Source of the DNA: a bacterium YEK0313
GTDB taxonomy: Bacteria > Pseudomonadota > Alphaproteobacteria > Rhizobiales > Phreatobacteraceae
Reading direction: 5' to 3'
NCBI GenBank assembly: GCA_000751295.2
Contig: CCMO02000001.1
Span: forward strand, 1,971,501-2,035,500
Length of the DNA: 64,000 bases
Part shown: positions 45,257-53,887 of the stretch, piece after piece
Layout: the number at the start of each line of letters is the position of its first letter
Position numbering within the stretch: position 1 is the first letter of the stretch
Notes under the pieces: generated by a model
Seen by the model: the letters and a program-made list of their open reading frames with translations, nothing else
What the model was told of the DNA's origin: nothing
Database searches by the model: none
Program-made: the position numbers and the translations under genes

Positions 45257-45733
45257 TCAGTCGTCGACCGCGATATCGAAGTGCAGGACGTCCTCGCGCG
45301 TGCCCAGCTTGTCGTAGAGGGCCACGGCAGCCGCATCGCCACGATCGGCCTGGATGAAGATGACGTGCGCGCCACGGGGCCCGGCCATCTGGCGCAATGC
45401 ATTGATCAGCGCCGTCGCGATGCCGCGGCGGCGATGGGCCTCGCCGACGGCGAGGTCGTAGATATAGATTTCGCTCCTGGCCCGTTCGAGCTTGTCGAGT
45501 TCATAGGCGACGAGACCACCGACGACCGATCCGCCAAGGCAGGCGACCAGCACGAGCATGTGATCCTTGGCGAGAAGGCCGGCGAGATGGGCGTCGGTCG
45601 GGGGCGCTCCGCCGTAGGTCTCGGCATCCTCGAAGGCGATACCGAAGAGGTGGTTGAGCTGGCGCGCAAGGTCGAGGTCGGCAGAGCCGAGACGGCGAAT
45701 GACGGCGCTTGGGCTGGTCATGATCCGAACCAT
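45257..45733 (-). CDS. GNAT acetyltransferase, AAC(3)-I-like
   Basis: 158 residues of GNAT fold. SEIYIYDLAV, HRRRGIATALIN (acetyl-CoA loop), VIFIQADRGD and ALYDKLGTREDVLHFDI follow the sequence of aminoglycoside 3-N-acetyltransferase class I very closely from memory, including the HFDI end. AAC(3)-I enzymes acetylate gentamicin and fortimicin; chromosomal relatives often act on unknown amines. GGAGA lies nine bases before ATG 45733; ATG 45721 is the alternative. It stands alone and shows no mobile element beside it. Confidence 0.85.
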   Translation of the reverse strand: MVRIMTSPSAVIRRLGSADLDLARQLNHLFGIAFEDAETYGGAPPTDAHLAGLLAKDHMLVLVACLGGSVVGGLVAYELDKLERARSEIYIYDLAVGEAHRRRGIATALINALRQMAGPRGAHVIFIQADRGDAAAVALYDKLGTREDVLHFDIAVDD

Positions 45734-45799
45734 AGCACGGCGGTCTCCATCGCGGCCCGCCGCAGAGCGTCGCAGGGCAGAGCGATGGCGTCGGTCGAC

Positions 45800-45817
45800 A
45801 ATTGCGTTGTTGCAATT
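45800..45817. repeat. inverted repeat AATTGC-N6-GCAATT
   Basis: Perfect 6-bp arms in the AT-rich region between the acetyltransferase gene and the first small-protein gene. It may be an operator for either; no match was found elsewhere in the window. Confidence 0.4.
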
Positions 45818-45918
45818 CGATGTGCAGGATTCGATTGTTCCGATTTTGTGAATGCAATTTTTCTGGAAAGCGCCTAGTGCGCGTATCCGGCCGAACCTAT
45901 CTCCACGGCGTCGGCGGC

Positions 45919-45970
45919 GGACACCTCCCGCGACACAGGACACAAAAAGCATCCCGGATCTGGCGTGTCC
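45919..45970 (+). promoter_or_regulatory. conserved leader with GGACAC/GTGTCC arms, copy 1
   Basis: GGACAC (45919-45924) and GTGTCC (45965-45970) can pair; each arm is followed by CCTCCC, which is complementary to the GGAG ribosome site of the next gene. The same elements recur before the second paralogue at 46468, so the leader has been kept while the bases between changed. Confidence 0.45.
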
Positions 45971-46003
45971 CTCCCACCACCGGGTTCTCAAATGGAGACT
46001 GTC

Positions 46004-46225
46004 ATGAAGAACTCAGTGCTCGCCGCGGCTATCGTTGCCCCTCTCGCCTTTGCAGTTCCGGCCCTGGCTCAAGGCGTCGGTGACGCTTCCGGTTATGTCG
46101 GTGCGCCGATCGCCAGTTCCGCGTCGGCTCAGACCCGCGAATTCTCGGCCCGCCACATTCCCGCGCCAGGGGCCCAGCTCGACCGCGGCGCCGTGTCGTC
46201 CTCGGCTTTTTCCTCTTCGAACTGA
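46004..46225 (+). CDS. small exported protein, paralogue 1 of 3
   Basis: 73 residues: a signal peptide (SVLAAAIVAPLAFAVPALAQ) and a 50-residue mature part starting GVGDASGYVGAP, then REFSARH and a Ser-rich end SSAFSSSN. No known domain. The ATG at 46004 is preceded by GGAGA; an in-frame ATG at 45992 overlaps that site. Nearly the same sequence recurs in the next gene. Likely periplasmic or secreted; function unknown. Confidence 0.75.
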   Translation: MKNSVLAAAIVAPLAFAVPALAQGVGDASGYVGAPIASSASAQTREFSARHIPAPGAQLDRGAVSSSAFSSSN

Positions 46226-46268
46226 CTGGCCGTCCGTCCCTGCGGGGCCGGACGCGAAATCCTGGAGG

Positions 46269-46295
46269 CGCCAGGGCCGAATGCCCTGGCGTTTT
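46269..46295 (+). terminator. intrinsic terminator after small protein 1
   Basis: CGCCAGGGC (46269-46277), loop CGAAT, GCCCTGGCG (46283-46291), then TTTT. A clean nine-base-pair stem. Confidence 0.85.
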
Positions 46296-46467
46296 GTTTC
46301 GGGAGCCAGCGGGCTCTCCGCAGCCGGTGATCCTGGTGCTCCCGCCGAATTGTCAAATTTGCGACAATGCATGCATCATCTGATTGTGATCGATTTTGGA
46401 ATGCATTTTTTCAATTTACCCACTGGCGGATCAGCCTGACACCGCCTATCTCAACACTGTCGACGGC

Positions 46468-46516
46468 GGACACCTCCCGCCGACATCGAAACATCAAATC
46501 CGGATCTGGCGTGTCC
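46468..46516 (+). promoter_or_regulatory. conserved leader with GGACAC/GTGTCC arms, copy 2
   Basis: GGACAC at 46468-46473 and GTGTCC at 46511-46516, again each followed by CCTCCC, and then the same GGAGACTGTCATGAAG start region. It matches copy 1 over most of about 110 bases. The rest of the 46296-46548 gap is AT-rich promoter DNA that also resembles the region upstream of copy 1 (GAATGCATTTTTT versus GAATGCAATTTTT). Confidence 0.45.
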
Positions 46517-46548
46517 CTCCCACCCCCGGATTTTCAATGGAGACTGTC

Positions 46549-46788
46549 ATGAAGAAGTTCGTTCTCGCTGCCGCATTCATCGCTCCCCTCGCCGCTGCCG
46601 CGCCGGCCTTGGCTCAGGGCGTGGGTGACGCTTCCGGCTATTTCGGCGCCCCCGCCATCACCACCGCGGCTCCGGTTCAGGCACGTGAGTTCACGGCCCG
46701 TCATCCGGGGGCCTATGCCCCGGCCATCGGCCAGGTGCAGGTCGACCGCGGCCAGGTGCCGTCCTCGGCCTTCTCGACCAGCAACTGA
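46549..46788 (+). CDS. small exported protein, paralogue 2 of 3
   Basis: 79 residues: signal peptide FVLAAAFIAPLAAAAPALAQ, then GVGDASGYFGAP, REFTARHPG and a tail VDRGQVPSSAFSTSN that matches paralogue 1 (LDRGAVSSSAFSSSN). GGAGA precedes the ATG. It is a tandem duplicate, with its own promoter-like and leader DNA. Unknown function. Confidence 0.78.
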   Translation: MKKFVLAAAFIAPLAAAAPALAQGVGDASGYFGAPAITTAAPVQAREFTARHPGAYAPAIGQVQVDRGQVPSSAFSTSN

Positions 46789-46842
46789 GGGACGCGGCCT
46801 CGTCCGCGGACCGACCAGCCTTTCCGACCAGCTGATTTGAGC

Positions 46843-46876
46843 GCCCCTCGTCGAGCCGCCCGGCCATGCGAGGGGC
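46843..46876 (+). promoter_or_regulatory. hairpin upstream of small protein 3
   Basis: GCCCCTCG (46843-46850) pairs with CGAGGGGC (46869-46876), loop 18 bases. It ends just before the GGAGA ribosome site of the third gene and lacks a T tract, so it may be either the end of the second transcript or a leader structure of the third gene. Confidence 0.4.
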
Positions 46877-46892
46877 TGATATGGAGACCATC

Positions 46893-47156
46893 ATGAAGAA
46901 ATTCATTCTTGCCGCCGCGCTCGTTGCTCCGCTCGGCTTTGCTGTTCCCGCGCTTGCTCAGGGCGTCGGCGATGCCGGCACCGGCAATGCCGGCAGCACC
47001 TTCAGCGCCTCGGGCTACACCACCTATGTGCCGAGCCACGCGCGCGAGTTCAGCGACCAGCGCCAGCATCGCGGCCGCGCCGGCACGAGCGAGCTCGAGC
47101 AGAGCCTGATCGACCGCATGCAGGTTCCGGATCCGAGCCGCCTGCCGGCCTACTGA
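46893..47156 (+). CDS. small exported protein, paralogue 3 of 3
   Basis: 87 residues: signal peptide FILAAALVAPLGFAVPALAQ, then GVGDAGTGNAG, a Ser/Thr/Tyr-rich stretch, SHAREFSDQR and a charged tail ending DPSRLPAY. The signal region and GVGDA/REFS blocks show descent from the same ancestor, but the C-terminal half has diverged, losing the SSAFS end. The gene lies 104 bases after paralogue 2. Unknown function. Confidence 0.78.
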   Translation: MKKFILAAALVAPLGFAVPALAQGVGDAGTGNAGSTFSASGYTTYVPSHAREFSDQRQHRGRAGTSELEQSLIDRMQVPDPSRLPAY

Positions 47157-47183
47157 TCCGCGGATAGCTGCCGCATTGCCATC

Positions 47184-47210
47184 AACGCCGGGGTTCGCCC
47201 CGGCGTTTTT
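47184..47210 (+). terminator. strong intrinsic terminator with TTCG loop
   Basis: AACGCCGGGG (47184-47193), TTCG tetraloop, CCCCGGCGTT (47198-47207), then TTT. Closes the small-protein array. Confidence 0.9.
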
Positions 47211-47353
47211 ATGTGCGCGCCAAGCCGTTCGGGTTTCGTCAGCGGACGTGGCCGGCGCCCCCGCATCATCGAAACTGGTCGATATCGAGGAATCGCATCC
47301 GGCCACGGCCGTGCTGTCGCCGAAGGCTGCGGGCCCCGGAAGAAACGATCCTC

Positions 47354-49012
47354 TCAGGCGATGAGGGCCGGCGCGGCGGGTGCTCCGCCGGGCCCCGCGA
47401 ACAGCCGGCGCCCTGGAATCGCCGCCAGCAGCTCACGCGTATAGGCGTGCGCCGGCGCGGCGAAGACCTCCCGCGTCTCGCCCTGTTCGACGATCTCGCC
47501 GCGGCGCATCACCACGATGCGGTCGGCGATTTCGGCGGCAACCCGCAGGTCATGGGTGATGAAGACCATGGCAAGGTCCATTTCTTCCCGGAGCTCGCCG
47601 AGCAGGGCGAGGATATGCGCCTGCACCGAGACATCGAGCGCCGAGACCGCCTCGTCGGCGATCAGCACGCGCGGCTTCAGGGCCAGCGCCCGGGCGATGC
47701 AGATGCGCTGGCGCTGGCCACCGGAAAACTCGTGCGGATAGCGGTCGGCGGCGCTTTCGCTGAGCCCGACGCGTGCGAGCAGGCGGCGGGCGTCGGCAAG
47801 CGCCTCCCGGGTCGGCGTGCCATAGGCCATCGGGCCGCGGGCGATGGCATCGCCCACCTTCTGGCGCGGATCGAGGGCGGCGAAGGGATCCTGGAAGACG
47901 ATCTGGATGTTGCGGCGCATGGCCCGCATCGCCTTGCCGCGCAAGGCGAGGAGGTCATTGCCGGCGAACCTGACCGCGCCATCGTCCGGTTCGATGAGGC
48001 GCATGATCATCCGGCCGAGCGTCGATTTGCCCGAACCGGATTCGCCGACCACGGCGACGGTCTCGCCGGGCTTCAGCGCCAGCGAAACGTCGCGCACGGC
48101 CGCGACGCGGCGCGGCGGCCGCAGCAGGCCCTGCCGGGTGACGAAGGTCTTGTTCAGATGCTCGGCGGTCAGCAGCGCTTCGCCGGCGAGCTGGCGCTGG
48201 GGCCGGGCCTGCGGCCGCCCGCCCGGCACGGCGGCGATCAGGGCCTTGGTATAGGCGTGGCGCGGACGGCTCAGCACCTCGTCGACGCTGCCCTGTTCGA
48301 CCACCTTGCCGTCGCGCATCACCACCACGCGGTCGGCGATGTCGGCGACGACGCCGAAATCGTGGGTGATCAGGAGGACGCCCATGCCGCGCGAGGCCTG
48401 CAGTTCCTTGATCAGCGCCAGGATCTGCCGTTGGGTCGTGACGTCGAGTGCCGTCGTCGGCTCGTCGGCCACCAGCAGGGCCGGATTGTTGGCCATGGCC
48501 ATGGCGATCATCACGCGCTGGCGCTGCCCGCCCGAAAGCTGGAACGGGAAGCTCAGGGCCAGTGTCTCCGGCTCGGGCAGGCCGACGGCCGCGATCAGCT
48601 CGCGGACGCGCGCATCGAGCGCGGCGCGCGCCGGAACCGGCCGCTGGTGGGTGACGATGGCCTCGGCGATCTGCTCGCCGACGCGGGTGAGCGGGTTCAG
48701 CGCGCTCAAGGGCTCCTGAAAGATCATGGCGATCTCGCCACCGCGCAGGCTGCGCATGGCGGCTTCGTCCGCCCGTGCGATGTCGGTGCCCTTGAAACGG
48801 ACCGAGCCGGCGGCGATCGAGACCTGCTGCGGCAGGAGGCGCAGCAGGGCATGCGCGGTCATCGACTTGCCCGAACCGGATTCGCCGACGAGACAGACGA
48901 TCTCGTTGGCGGCGACCGTCAGCGACACGTCCTCGACCGCGAAGGGGCGGTCGGCTCCCTTCGGCAGGGCGATCGAGAGGTTCTCGACGGAAACGAGAGG
49001 GGTGGCGGCCAT
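47354..49012 (-). CDS. dual-domain peptide ABC ATPase (second importer)
   Basis: 552 residues, two ATPase halves. Half 1: GESGSGKSM, signature LSGGQRQR, LLVADEPTTALD. Half 2 (from about residue 285): GESGSGKST, FSGGQRQR, VLIADEAVSALD, where the usual Pro after Glu is Ala. HAYTKALIAAVPGG and HAYTRELLAAIPG end the halves, as in oligopeptide transporters. The ATG overlaps the upstream permease stop. Last gene of the leftward importer operon. Confidence 0.93.
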   Translation of the reverse strand: MAATPLVSVENLSIALPKGADRPFAVEDVSLTVAANEIVCLVGESGSGKSMTAHALLRLLPQQVSIAAGSVRFKGTDIARADEAAMRSLRGGEIAMIFQEPLSALNPLTRVGEQIAEAIVTHQRPVPARAALDARVRELIAAVGLPEPETLALSFPFQLSGGQRQRVMIAMAMANNPALLVADEPTTALDVTTQRQILALIKELQASRGMGVLLITHDFGVVADIADRVVVMRDGKVVEQGSVDEVLSRPRHAYTKALIAAVPGGRPQARPQRQLAGEALLTAEHLNKTFVTRQGLLRPPRRVAAVRDVSLALKPGETVAVVGESGSGKSTLGRMIMRLIEPDDGAVRFAGNDLLALRGKAMRAMRRNIQIVFQDPFAALDPRQKVGDAIARGPMAYGTPTREALADARRLLARVGLSESAADRYPHEFSGGQRQRICIARALALKPRVLIADEAVSALDVSVQAHILALLGELREEMDLAMVFITHDLRVAAEIADRIVVMRRGEIVEQGETREVFAAPAHAYTRELLAAIPGRRLFAGPGGAPAAPALIA

Positions 49013-49848
49013 CAGTGCCGTCCTCCACGGGCGATGCGCGGGTTGAGGGTATCGTTCAACCCTTCGCCCAGCAGGTTGATGGCGAGCACGGTCAGGAGGA
49101 TCGCAACGCCCGGAAAGACGCTCATCCACCAGGCCTGGCGGATCACCGTGCGCGAGGCGCCGACCATGAAGCCCCAGGACATCAGATTGGGATCGCCCAG
49201 GCCCATGAAGCTGAGCGCGCTTTCGATGAGGATGGCCGAGGCGATCGTCAGCGAGCCCGTGACGATGATCGGCGACACAGCGTTCGGCAGGATATGGCGC
49301 AGCACCACGGCGAGCGCGGTCTGTCCCTGGCAGGCGGCGGCCTGGACGAATTCGCGACCGCGCAGGCGCAGGAACTCGGCGCGCGTCAGCCGCGCGAGCG
49401 GCGGCCAGCTGACCGCGCCGATGGCGAAGACCACGTTGACGAGCGAGGGGCCGAGCGTCGCCACCAGGAGAATGGCGAGGATGAAGCCCGGTATGGTCTG
49501 GAACAGTTCGGTGAGCCGCATCAGGGCGTCGTCGACCGCGCCGCCCCAGTAGCCGGCCACCGCGCCGACCAGCACGCCGATCAGGACGGCGGCCAGCGTC
49601 GAGGCGACGCCGATGGTCAGCGAGACACGGGTGCCGTGCACGATGCCGGCGGCGATGTCGCGGCCGAGCGTGTCGGAGCCGAGCAGGAAGCCGTCGCTGA
49701 ACGGCGGCGCGAAGGGGCGCCCGACCATGTCCCAGGGATCGTTGGGATAGAGCAGGGGCGCGGCGAGCGCGAGCGCGACGATGACCACGAGGATGGCGAG
49801 GCCGATCATGCCGCTCGGGTGGCGCAGGAAGGCTTTGAGCGTGTCCAT
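49012..49848 (-). CDS. peptide ABC permease (DppC family, second importer)
   Basis: 278 residues, six membrane helices, with LLGSDTLGRDIAAGIVHGTR, the EAA loop EFVQAAACQGQTALAVVLRH and SFMGLGDPNLMSWGFM, the DppC landmarks. ATG 49848 starts right before the first helix (MDTLKAFLRHPSG); the frame is open further upstream. Confidence 0.92.
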   Translation of the reverse strand: MDTLKAFLRHPSGMIGLAILVVIVALALAAPLLYPNDPWDMVGRPFAPPFSDGFLLGSDTLGRDIAAGIVHGTRVSLTIGVASTLAAVLIGVLVGAVAGYWGGAVDDALMRLTELFQTIPGFILAILLVATLGPSLVNVVFAIGAVSWPPLARLTRAEFLRLRGREFVQAAACQGQTALAVVLRHILPNAVSPIIVTGSLTIASAILIESALSFMGLGDPNLMSWGFMVGASRTVIRQAWWMSVFPGVAILLTVLAINLLGEGLNDTLNPRIARGGRH

Positions 49849-49864
49849 GGCGGGAGAGCTCCGT

Positions 49865-50887
49865 TCAGGACCGGGCGCGCGTGGTGACGCGCGGATCGAT
49901 GGCGCGATAGATCGCATCGGTCAGGAGGTTGATGACGATCACCAGCACGGACATGACGAGGAAGATGCCGAGGAGCACCGGATAGTCGCGCTGCAGGACG
50001 GCGTCGTAGGTGAGCCGGCCGAGGCCCGGCCAGGCGAACACCGTCTCGACCACGACCGCGCCGCCGACCAGCGCGCCGGCCTGCATGCCGGCGACGGTCA
50101 CGACCGGCAGGATCGCGTTGCGCAGGATGTGCCTGGCGATGATGCGCCCGCGCGTCAGCCCCTTGGCGCGCGCCGTCTTGATGAAGTCCTGGTGCATCAC
50201 CTCGATGACCGAGGAGCGCATCAGGCGCGTATAGATGGCGAGGTAGACCGCCGAGAGCGACAGCGCCGGCAGGGCGAGATGGCTGAGAATGTCGAGGGCG
50301 CGCCGCAGAGGCGGCATGTCGACGCCGATGGTGGCGTAGCCGAAGGCCGGCAGCCAGTCGAGCTGGACCGAGAAGAGCAGCACCAGCATGAGGCCGAGCC
50401 AGAAGACCGGCATGGCGTAGAGCAGAAGCGCGACGACGCTGAGCAGCGTGTCCGACCAGCGGCCGGCCCGGACGCCGGCGAGGGTGCCGAGCACGATGCC
50501 GGCGATGAGCGCGAGCAGGAACGCCGTGCCGGTGAGCAGCAGGGTTGCCGGCATGCGTTCGGCGAGCAGGCTCAGCACCGGCCGCTGCTGCCGGTAGGAA
50601 TAGCCGAGATCGACCGTCAGGACTCGCTTCAGGTGCCCGGCGAGCTGGATGAGATAGGGTTTGTCCAGGCCGTATTCCTGGCGGAGCTGGGCCAGCATCT
50701 GCTCGTCCGCCGCGCCGGTCTGTCCGGCCATGACCTGGGCGGGGTCGCCCGGTGCGGCGCGCACGATGACGAAGCTGACCGTCGCGATCACCAGCACCAC
50801 GCCGATGAACTTGACGAGCCAGGCGAGGACGGCGAAGGCGGCCGCAACGATGCGGCCGCCCTCTGCCTTGCGTTCGACGAGACTCAT
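49865..50887 (-). CDS. peptide ABC permease (DppB family, second importer)
   Basis: 340 residues with six membrane helices, FVIVRAAPGDPAQVM near residue 40, LLYAMPVFWLGLML and EAA loop ARAKGLTRGRIIARHILRNA. Its ATG at 50887 overlaps the binding-protein stop by four bases (ATGA), which decides the start against an open frame reaching 51004. Confidence 0.92.
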   Translation of the reverse strand: MSLVERKAEGGRIVAAAFAVLAWLVKFIGVVLVIATVSFVIVRAAPGDPAQVMAGQTGAADEQMLAQLRQEYGLDKPYLIQLAGHLKRVLTVDLGYSYRQQRPVLSLLAERMPATLLLTGTAFLLALIAGIVLGTLAGVRAGRWSDTLLSVVALLLYAMPVFWLGLMLVLLFSVQLDWLPAFGYATIGVDMPPLRRALDILSHLALPALSLSAVYLAIYTRLMRSSVIEVMHQDFIKTARAKGLTRGRIIARHILRNAILPVVTVAGMQAGALVGGAVVVETVFAWPGLGRLTYDAVLQRDYPVLLGIFLVMSVLVIVINLLTDAIYRAIDPRVTTRARS

Positions 50888-52473
50888 CCGAGCGTCACCT
50901 GGCCGAACGTGTCGTGCACGCCGATGCCGGTCGTGATGACGTTCTTCAGCTTCTTGTCGATGAAGTTCGGGAAGTCCTGCTCGATCAGCCAGACGAGCGG
51001 GCAATCCTCGACCACGATCTTCTGCACCTGTGAATAGAGCTCGCGGCGCTTGCCTTCGTCGAGCGCGACGGCCGCCTCCTCGAACAGCCGGTCGACCTCC
51101 GGATTGGAATAGCCGGCCATGTTGGAGAACAGCACGCCCTTGCGGATGTTCGAGGAGACGTAGCTGCGCGAGACGCCGAGAGCCGGATCGCCGAACTGGT
51201 AGAGCAGATTGAGCGTCGCCTCATATTCCCAGTTGGACACGCGCTCGGCCCAGCCGGCGAGGTCGAGCCCATGCAGCACCACCTCGATCCCGACGCGGCC
51301 GAGCGACTGACGGACGAACTCGGCCATGCGCTGCCAGATCTCGCCATAGGGCGGCACGAGGAAGTTGATCGTGGCGCGCTTGCCGCCGGCACCGGGCTTC
51401 AGCCCCATGGCGTCGAGCAGCGCCTTCGCCTTGTCGAGCGAATAGTCGTAGACGCGGACATTGGGCTCGTGGAACGGCGTCTTCGACGAGACCGGGCCCG
51501 TCGCTTCCTTGGCGAGGCCGAAGAACACCCGCTGCTTCATCGCCGTGCGGTCGATGGCGTGAGCGCAGGCCTGGCGGAAGCGCTTGTCGTTCATCGGCGC
51601 GACCCGATTGTTCAGGTCGAGCCACAGATGGGGAGCGAAGAACTCGTAGCCCTTGGTGGTCATCTCGACATTCGGCAGCTTCTGCAGGCGCTGCACGTCG
51701 AAGAACTCGACGTCGGTCCACTGGGTGAGCTGGACGACGCCCTTTTCCAGCGCCACCGAACGGGACGCGGCGTCCGGGATGACGCGGTAGAAGATCTCGT
51801 CGAGATGCGGTTCACCGGGCCGGTAATAGCCCTCGTGCCGAACGAGATGGATGTGCGAGCCGCGCACCCATTCCTTCAGCTTGAACGGTCCCGTCCCGAT
51901 GGCCTGGGCATTGGCCGGGTTCTTGCGGAAATCGGTGCCCTCGTAGATGTGCTTCGGCAGGATCGGCGCGGTCGTGCAGTCGAACGACGACAGGAACGGC
52001 GCGAAGGGCTGCTTCAGCGTGAAGACGACGGTGAGCGGATCGGGCGCTTCCGCCTTTTCGATGCGCTGGAACGTGCCGCGGGCGCGCGGATGGGTTTCGG
52101 TCAGGACGGTCATGACCGAGAACACGACATCGGCCGAGGTCATCGGCTTGCCGTCGTGGAAGGTGATGTTGGGAAACAGCTTGAAGGTATAGGTCAGCCC
52201 GTCCGGCGACACCGTCCAGGACTGGGCAAGGCCCGGCATCGGCTTCAGGTCGAAGCTGTAGCGCAACAGGCTCTCATAGATCTTGCCGCCGAGGGTGAGG
52301 GTGGGCTGCTGCTGATTCAGGGCGGTGACGAGAATCGGCGGTTCCGGCTGGATGATGGTGTTCAGCGTGCCGCCGCGGGTCTGCCCGACGGCCCGGCTGA
52401 CGCCCCAGGCGATGTCCCCGGCGCCGGCCACGCCGGCGGCCGCCATCAGCTTGGCGAAGTCGCGTCTGTTCAT
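50884..52473 (-). CDS. peptide-type ABC substrate-binding protein (second importer)
   Basis: 529 residues with a Tat-type signal (MNRRDFAKLMAAAGVAG). GTLNTIIQPEPPILVTALNQ at the mature start, SPDGLTYTFKLFPNITFHDG and GTGPFKLKEW are SBP_bac_5 motifs. First gene of the four-gene leftward operon. Ligand unknown; no copy of the GCGATCG palindrome is seen upstream, so it is likely regulated separately from the first importer. Confidence 0.92.
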   Translation of the reverse strand: MNRRDFAKLMAAAGVAGAGDIAWGVSRAVGQTRGGTLNTIIQPEPPILVTALNQQQPTLTLGGKIYESLLRYSFDLKPMPGLAQSWTVSPDGLTYTFKLFPNITFHDGKPMTSADVVFSVMTVLTETHPRARGTFQRIEKAEAPDPLTVVFTLKQPFAPFLSSFDCTTAPILPKHIYEGTDFRKNPANAQAIGTGPFKLKEWVRGSHIHLVRHEGYYRPGEPHLDEIFYRVIPDAASRSVALEKGVVQLTQWTDVEFFDVQRLQKLPNVEMTTKGYEFFAPHLWLDLNNRVAPMNDKRFRQACAHAIDRTAMKQRVFFGLAKEATGPVSSKTPFHEPNVRVYDYSLDKAKALLDAMGLKPGAGGKRATINFLVPPYGEIWQRMAEFVRQSLGRVGIEVVLHGLDLAGWAERVSNWEYEATLNLLYQFGDPALGVSRSYVSSNIRKGVLFSNMAGYSNPEVDRLFEEAAVALDEGKRRELYSQVQKIVVEDCPLVWLIEQDFPNFIDKKLKNVITTGIGVHDTFGQVTLG

Positions 52474-52922
52474 GCTGGGTTCCCCCGTTTCTTCCGGCCG
52501 GCGACGGCCGGGCCTTGTTCAGTTGAGATGATCCCGTCGGCCGGGCGGCCGTGCCGCCGCCAACGGGCCGAGTATTGTCGCGATCGGGCCGCCGGCCGCG
52601 CGTCGCTCAGGAGCCCGGCGCCTGATCCGTCCTGCCGGCCAACGGCTCGCTCGCCTTGCGGCGGCGGATGGTTCCGGCCATCTGTCGGCTCATCGTCCGG
52701 GGTCCGCGGCGGCCGTCCATAGGCTGCATTGCCGGAACGCCGCCTTCGCTCATCGAGGCAATGCTGGTCATCTGCGGTTCGAAGGCCCGTATCCTGGTTC
52801 TGGCACGGCACGTGCTTTGAAATTCGCCGGCGAATGGACGATGATGGGGCGAGGGCCCTCGGCAACGAGGGTAGAAGCTCGGCGATCCACCGCCGTCTGT
52901 TGAGGGTCAGGATTTGTCGCAG
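52474..52922. other. intergenic region between importer and AraC gene
   Basis: About 450 bases separating divergent genes. It must hold both promoters, but no clear -35/-10 pair, palindrome or RNA was found. No plausible short gene was seen either. Confidence 0.4.
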
Positions 52923-53822
52923 ATGGGCCATATGCATCTCCCGCTGCCGGGCCAGCCCCGCCGCATGGCGGGCCCGGCGGCGATCGCCTCCTTCGCCGGT
53001 TTCGAGGCGAGCGGCCGCAGGGCCGACGCGCTGCAGGATTCCAGCCGTCCGGTGGCCGCCATGGCCGCGACCTATGTCTCCGGCAGCGTCGGCACCCGGC
53101 ACAGCCATCGGCGCGCGCAGCTGCTGCACGGGCTGAGCGGCGTCATGACGGTGATCACCGCCGAGGGCAGCTGGGTCGTGGCGCCGCAGCACGCCCTGTG
53201 GGTGCCGCCCGGCGTCGTGCACCAGAGCCGCTGCTGGGGCGATGTCGCGCTGCGCACGCTCTATGTCGAGCCGGAGGCCGCGGCCGGGCTGCCGGACACC
53301 TGCCGGCTTCTGGAGGTCTCGCCGCTGCTGCAGGCGCTGATCAACGAGGCGGTGACGCTGCCGGTCGAATATGACGTGGCCGGGCGGGACGGCCAGGTCA
53401 TGGCCCTGGCGCTTGCCGAGATCGGTCGCATGCCGGCCCTGCCGCTGAGCGCGCCGATGCCGCGCGACCGGCGCCTGGCGCGCATCTGCGAGGCAATCCT
53501 GCGCGATCCCGGCAACGATCAGGACCTGGAGCACTGGGCGCGGGTCGGCGGGCTCGGTCGCCGTACCTTGACGCGCCTGTTCCGCCAGGAAACCGACCTG
53601 AGCTTTGCCGAATGGCGCCAGCAGGTACGGCTGATGGAGGCGTTGACGCGGCTGGCTGCGGGCGAGCCGGTGACCACTGTGGCGCTCGATCTCGGCTATG
53701 ACAGCCCGAGCGCCTTCAGCGCCATGTTCCGGCGCACCATGGGCATTTCGCCGCGCGAATATCTGCGCTGGACCGAACCGAGCGAACCGGATTTCCGCAA
53801 GGCGGCCAGCGCCGGAGCCTGA
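52923..53822 (+). CDS. AraC-family transcriptional regulator
   Basis: 299 residues. An N-terminal cupin domain (HSHRRAQLLHGLSGVMTVIT, WVVAPQHALWVPPGVVHQ) is followed by two helix-turn-helix motifs (about residues 190-290): GLGRRTLTRLFRQET and VTTVALDLGYDSPSAFSAMF with the RRTMGISPREY close. Divergent from the second peptide importer, which it may control. Start uncertain among TTG 52914, ATG 52923 and ATG 52932. Confidence 0.9.
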   Translation: MGHMHLPLPGQPRRMAGPAAIASFAGFEASGRRADALQDSSRPVAAMAATYVSGSVGTRHSHRRAQLLHGLSGVMTVITAEGSWVVAPQHALWVPPGVVHQSRCWGDVALRTLYVEPEAAAGLPDTCRLLEVSPLLQALINEAVTLPVEYDVAGRDGQVMALALAEIGRMPALPLSAPMPRDRRLARICEAILRDPGNDQDLEHWARVGGLGRRTLTRLFRQETDLSFAEWRQQVRLMEALTRLAAGEPVTTVALDLGYDSPSAFSAMFRRTMGISPREYLRWTEPSEPDFRKAASAGA

Positions 53823-53887
53823 ACCGCCATGGCACCGGGCCGGCATCCGGGCTAGTATTGCCGGCGCGCGGCAGCAGGGAGGCGGCG

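Noticed and set aside
52561..52590. GTCGCGATCGG upstream of the second peptide importer as another GntR-regulon site
   Set aside because: Only half the palindrome is present and it is not placed at a recognisable promoter; such short GATCG runs are expected by chance in this DNA.
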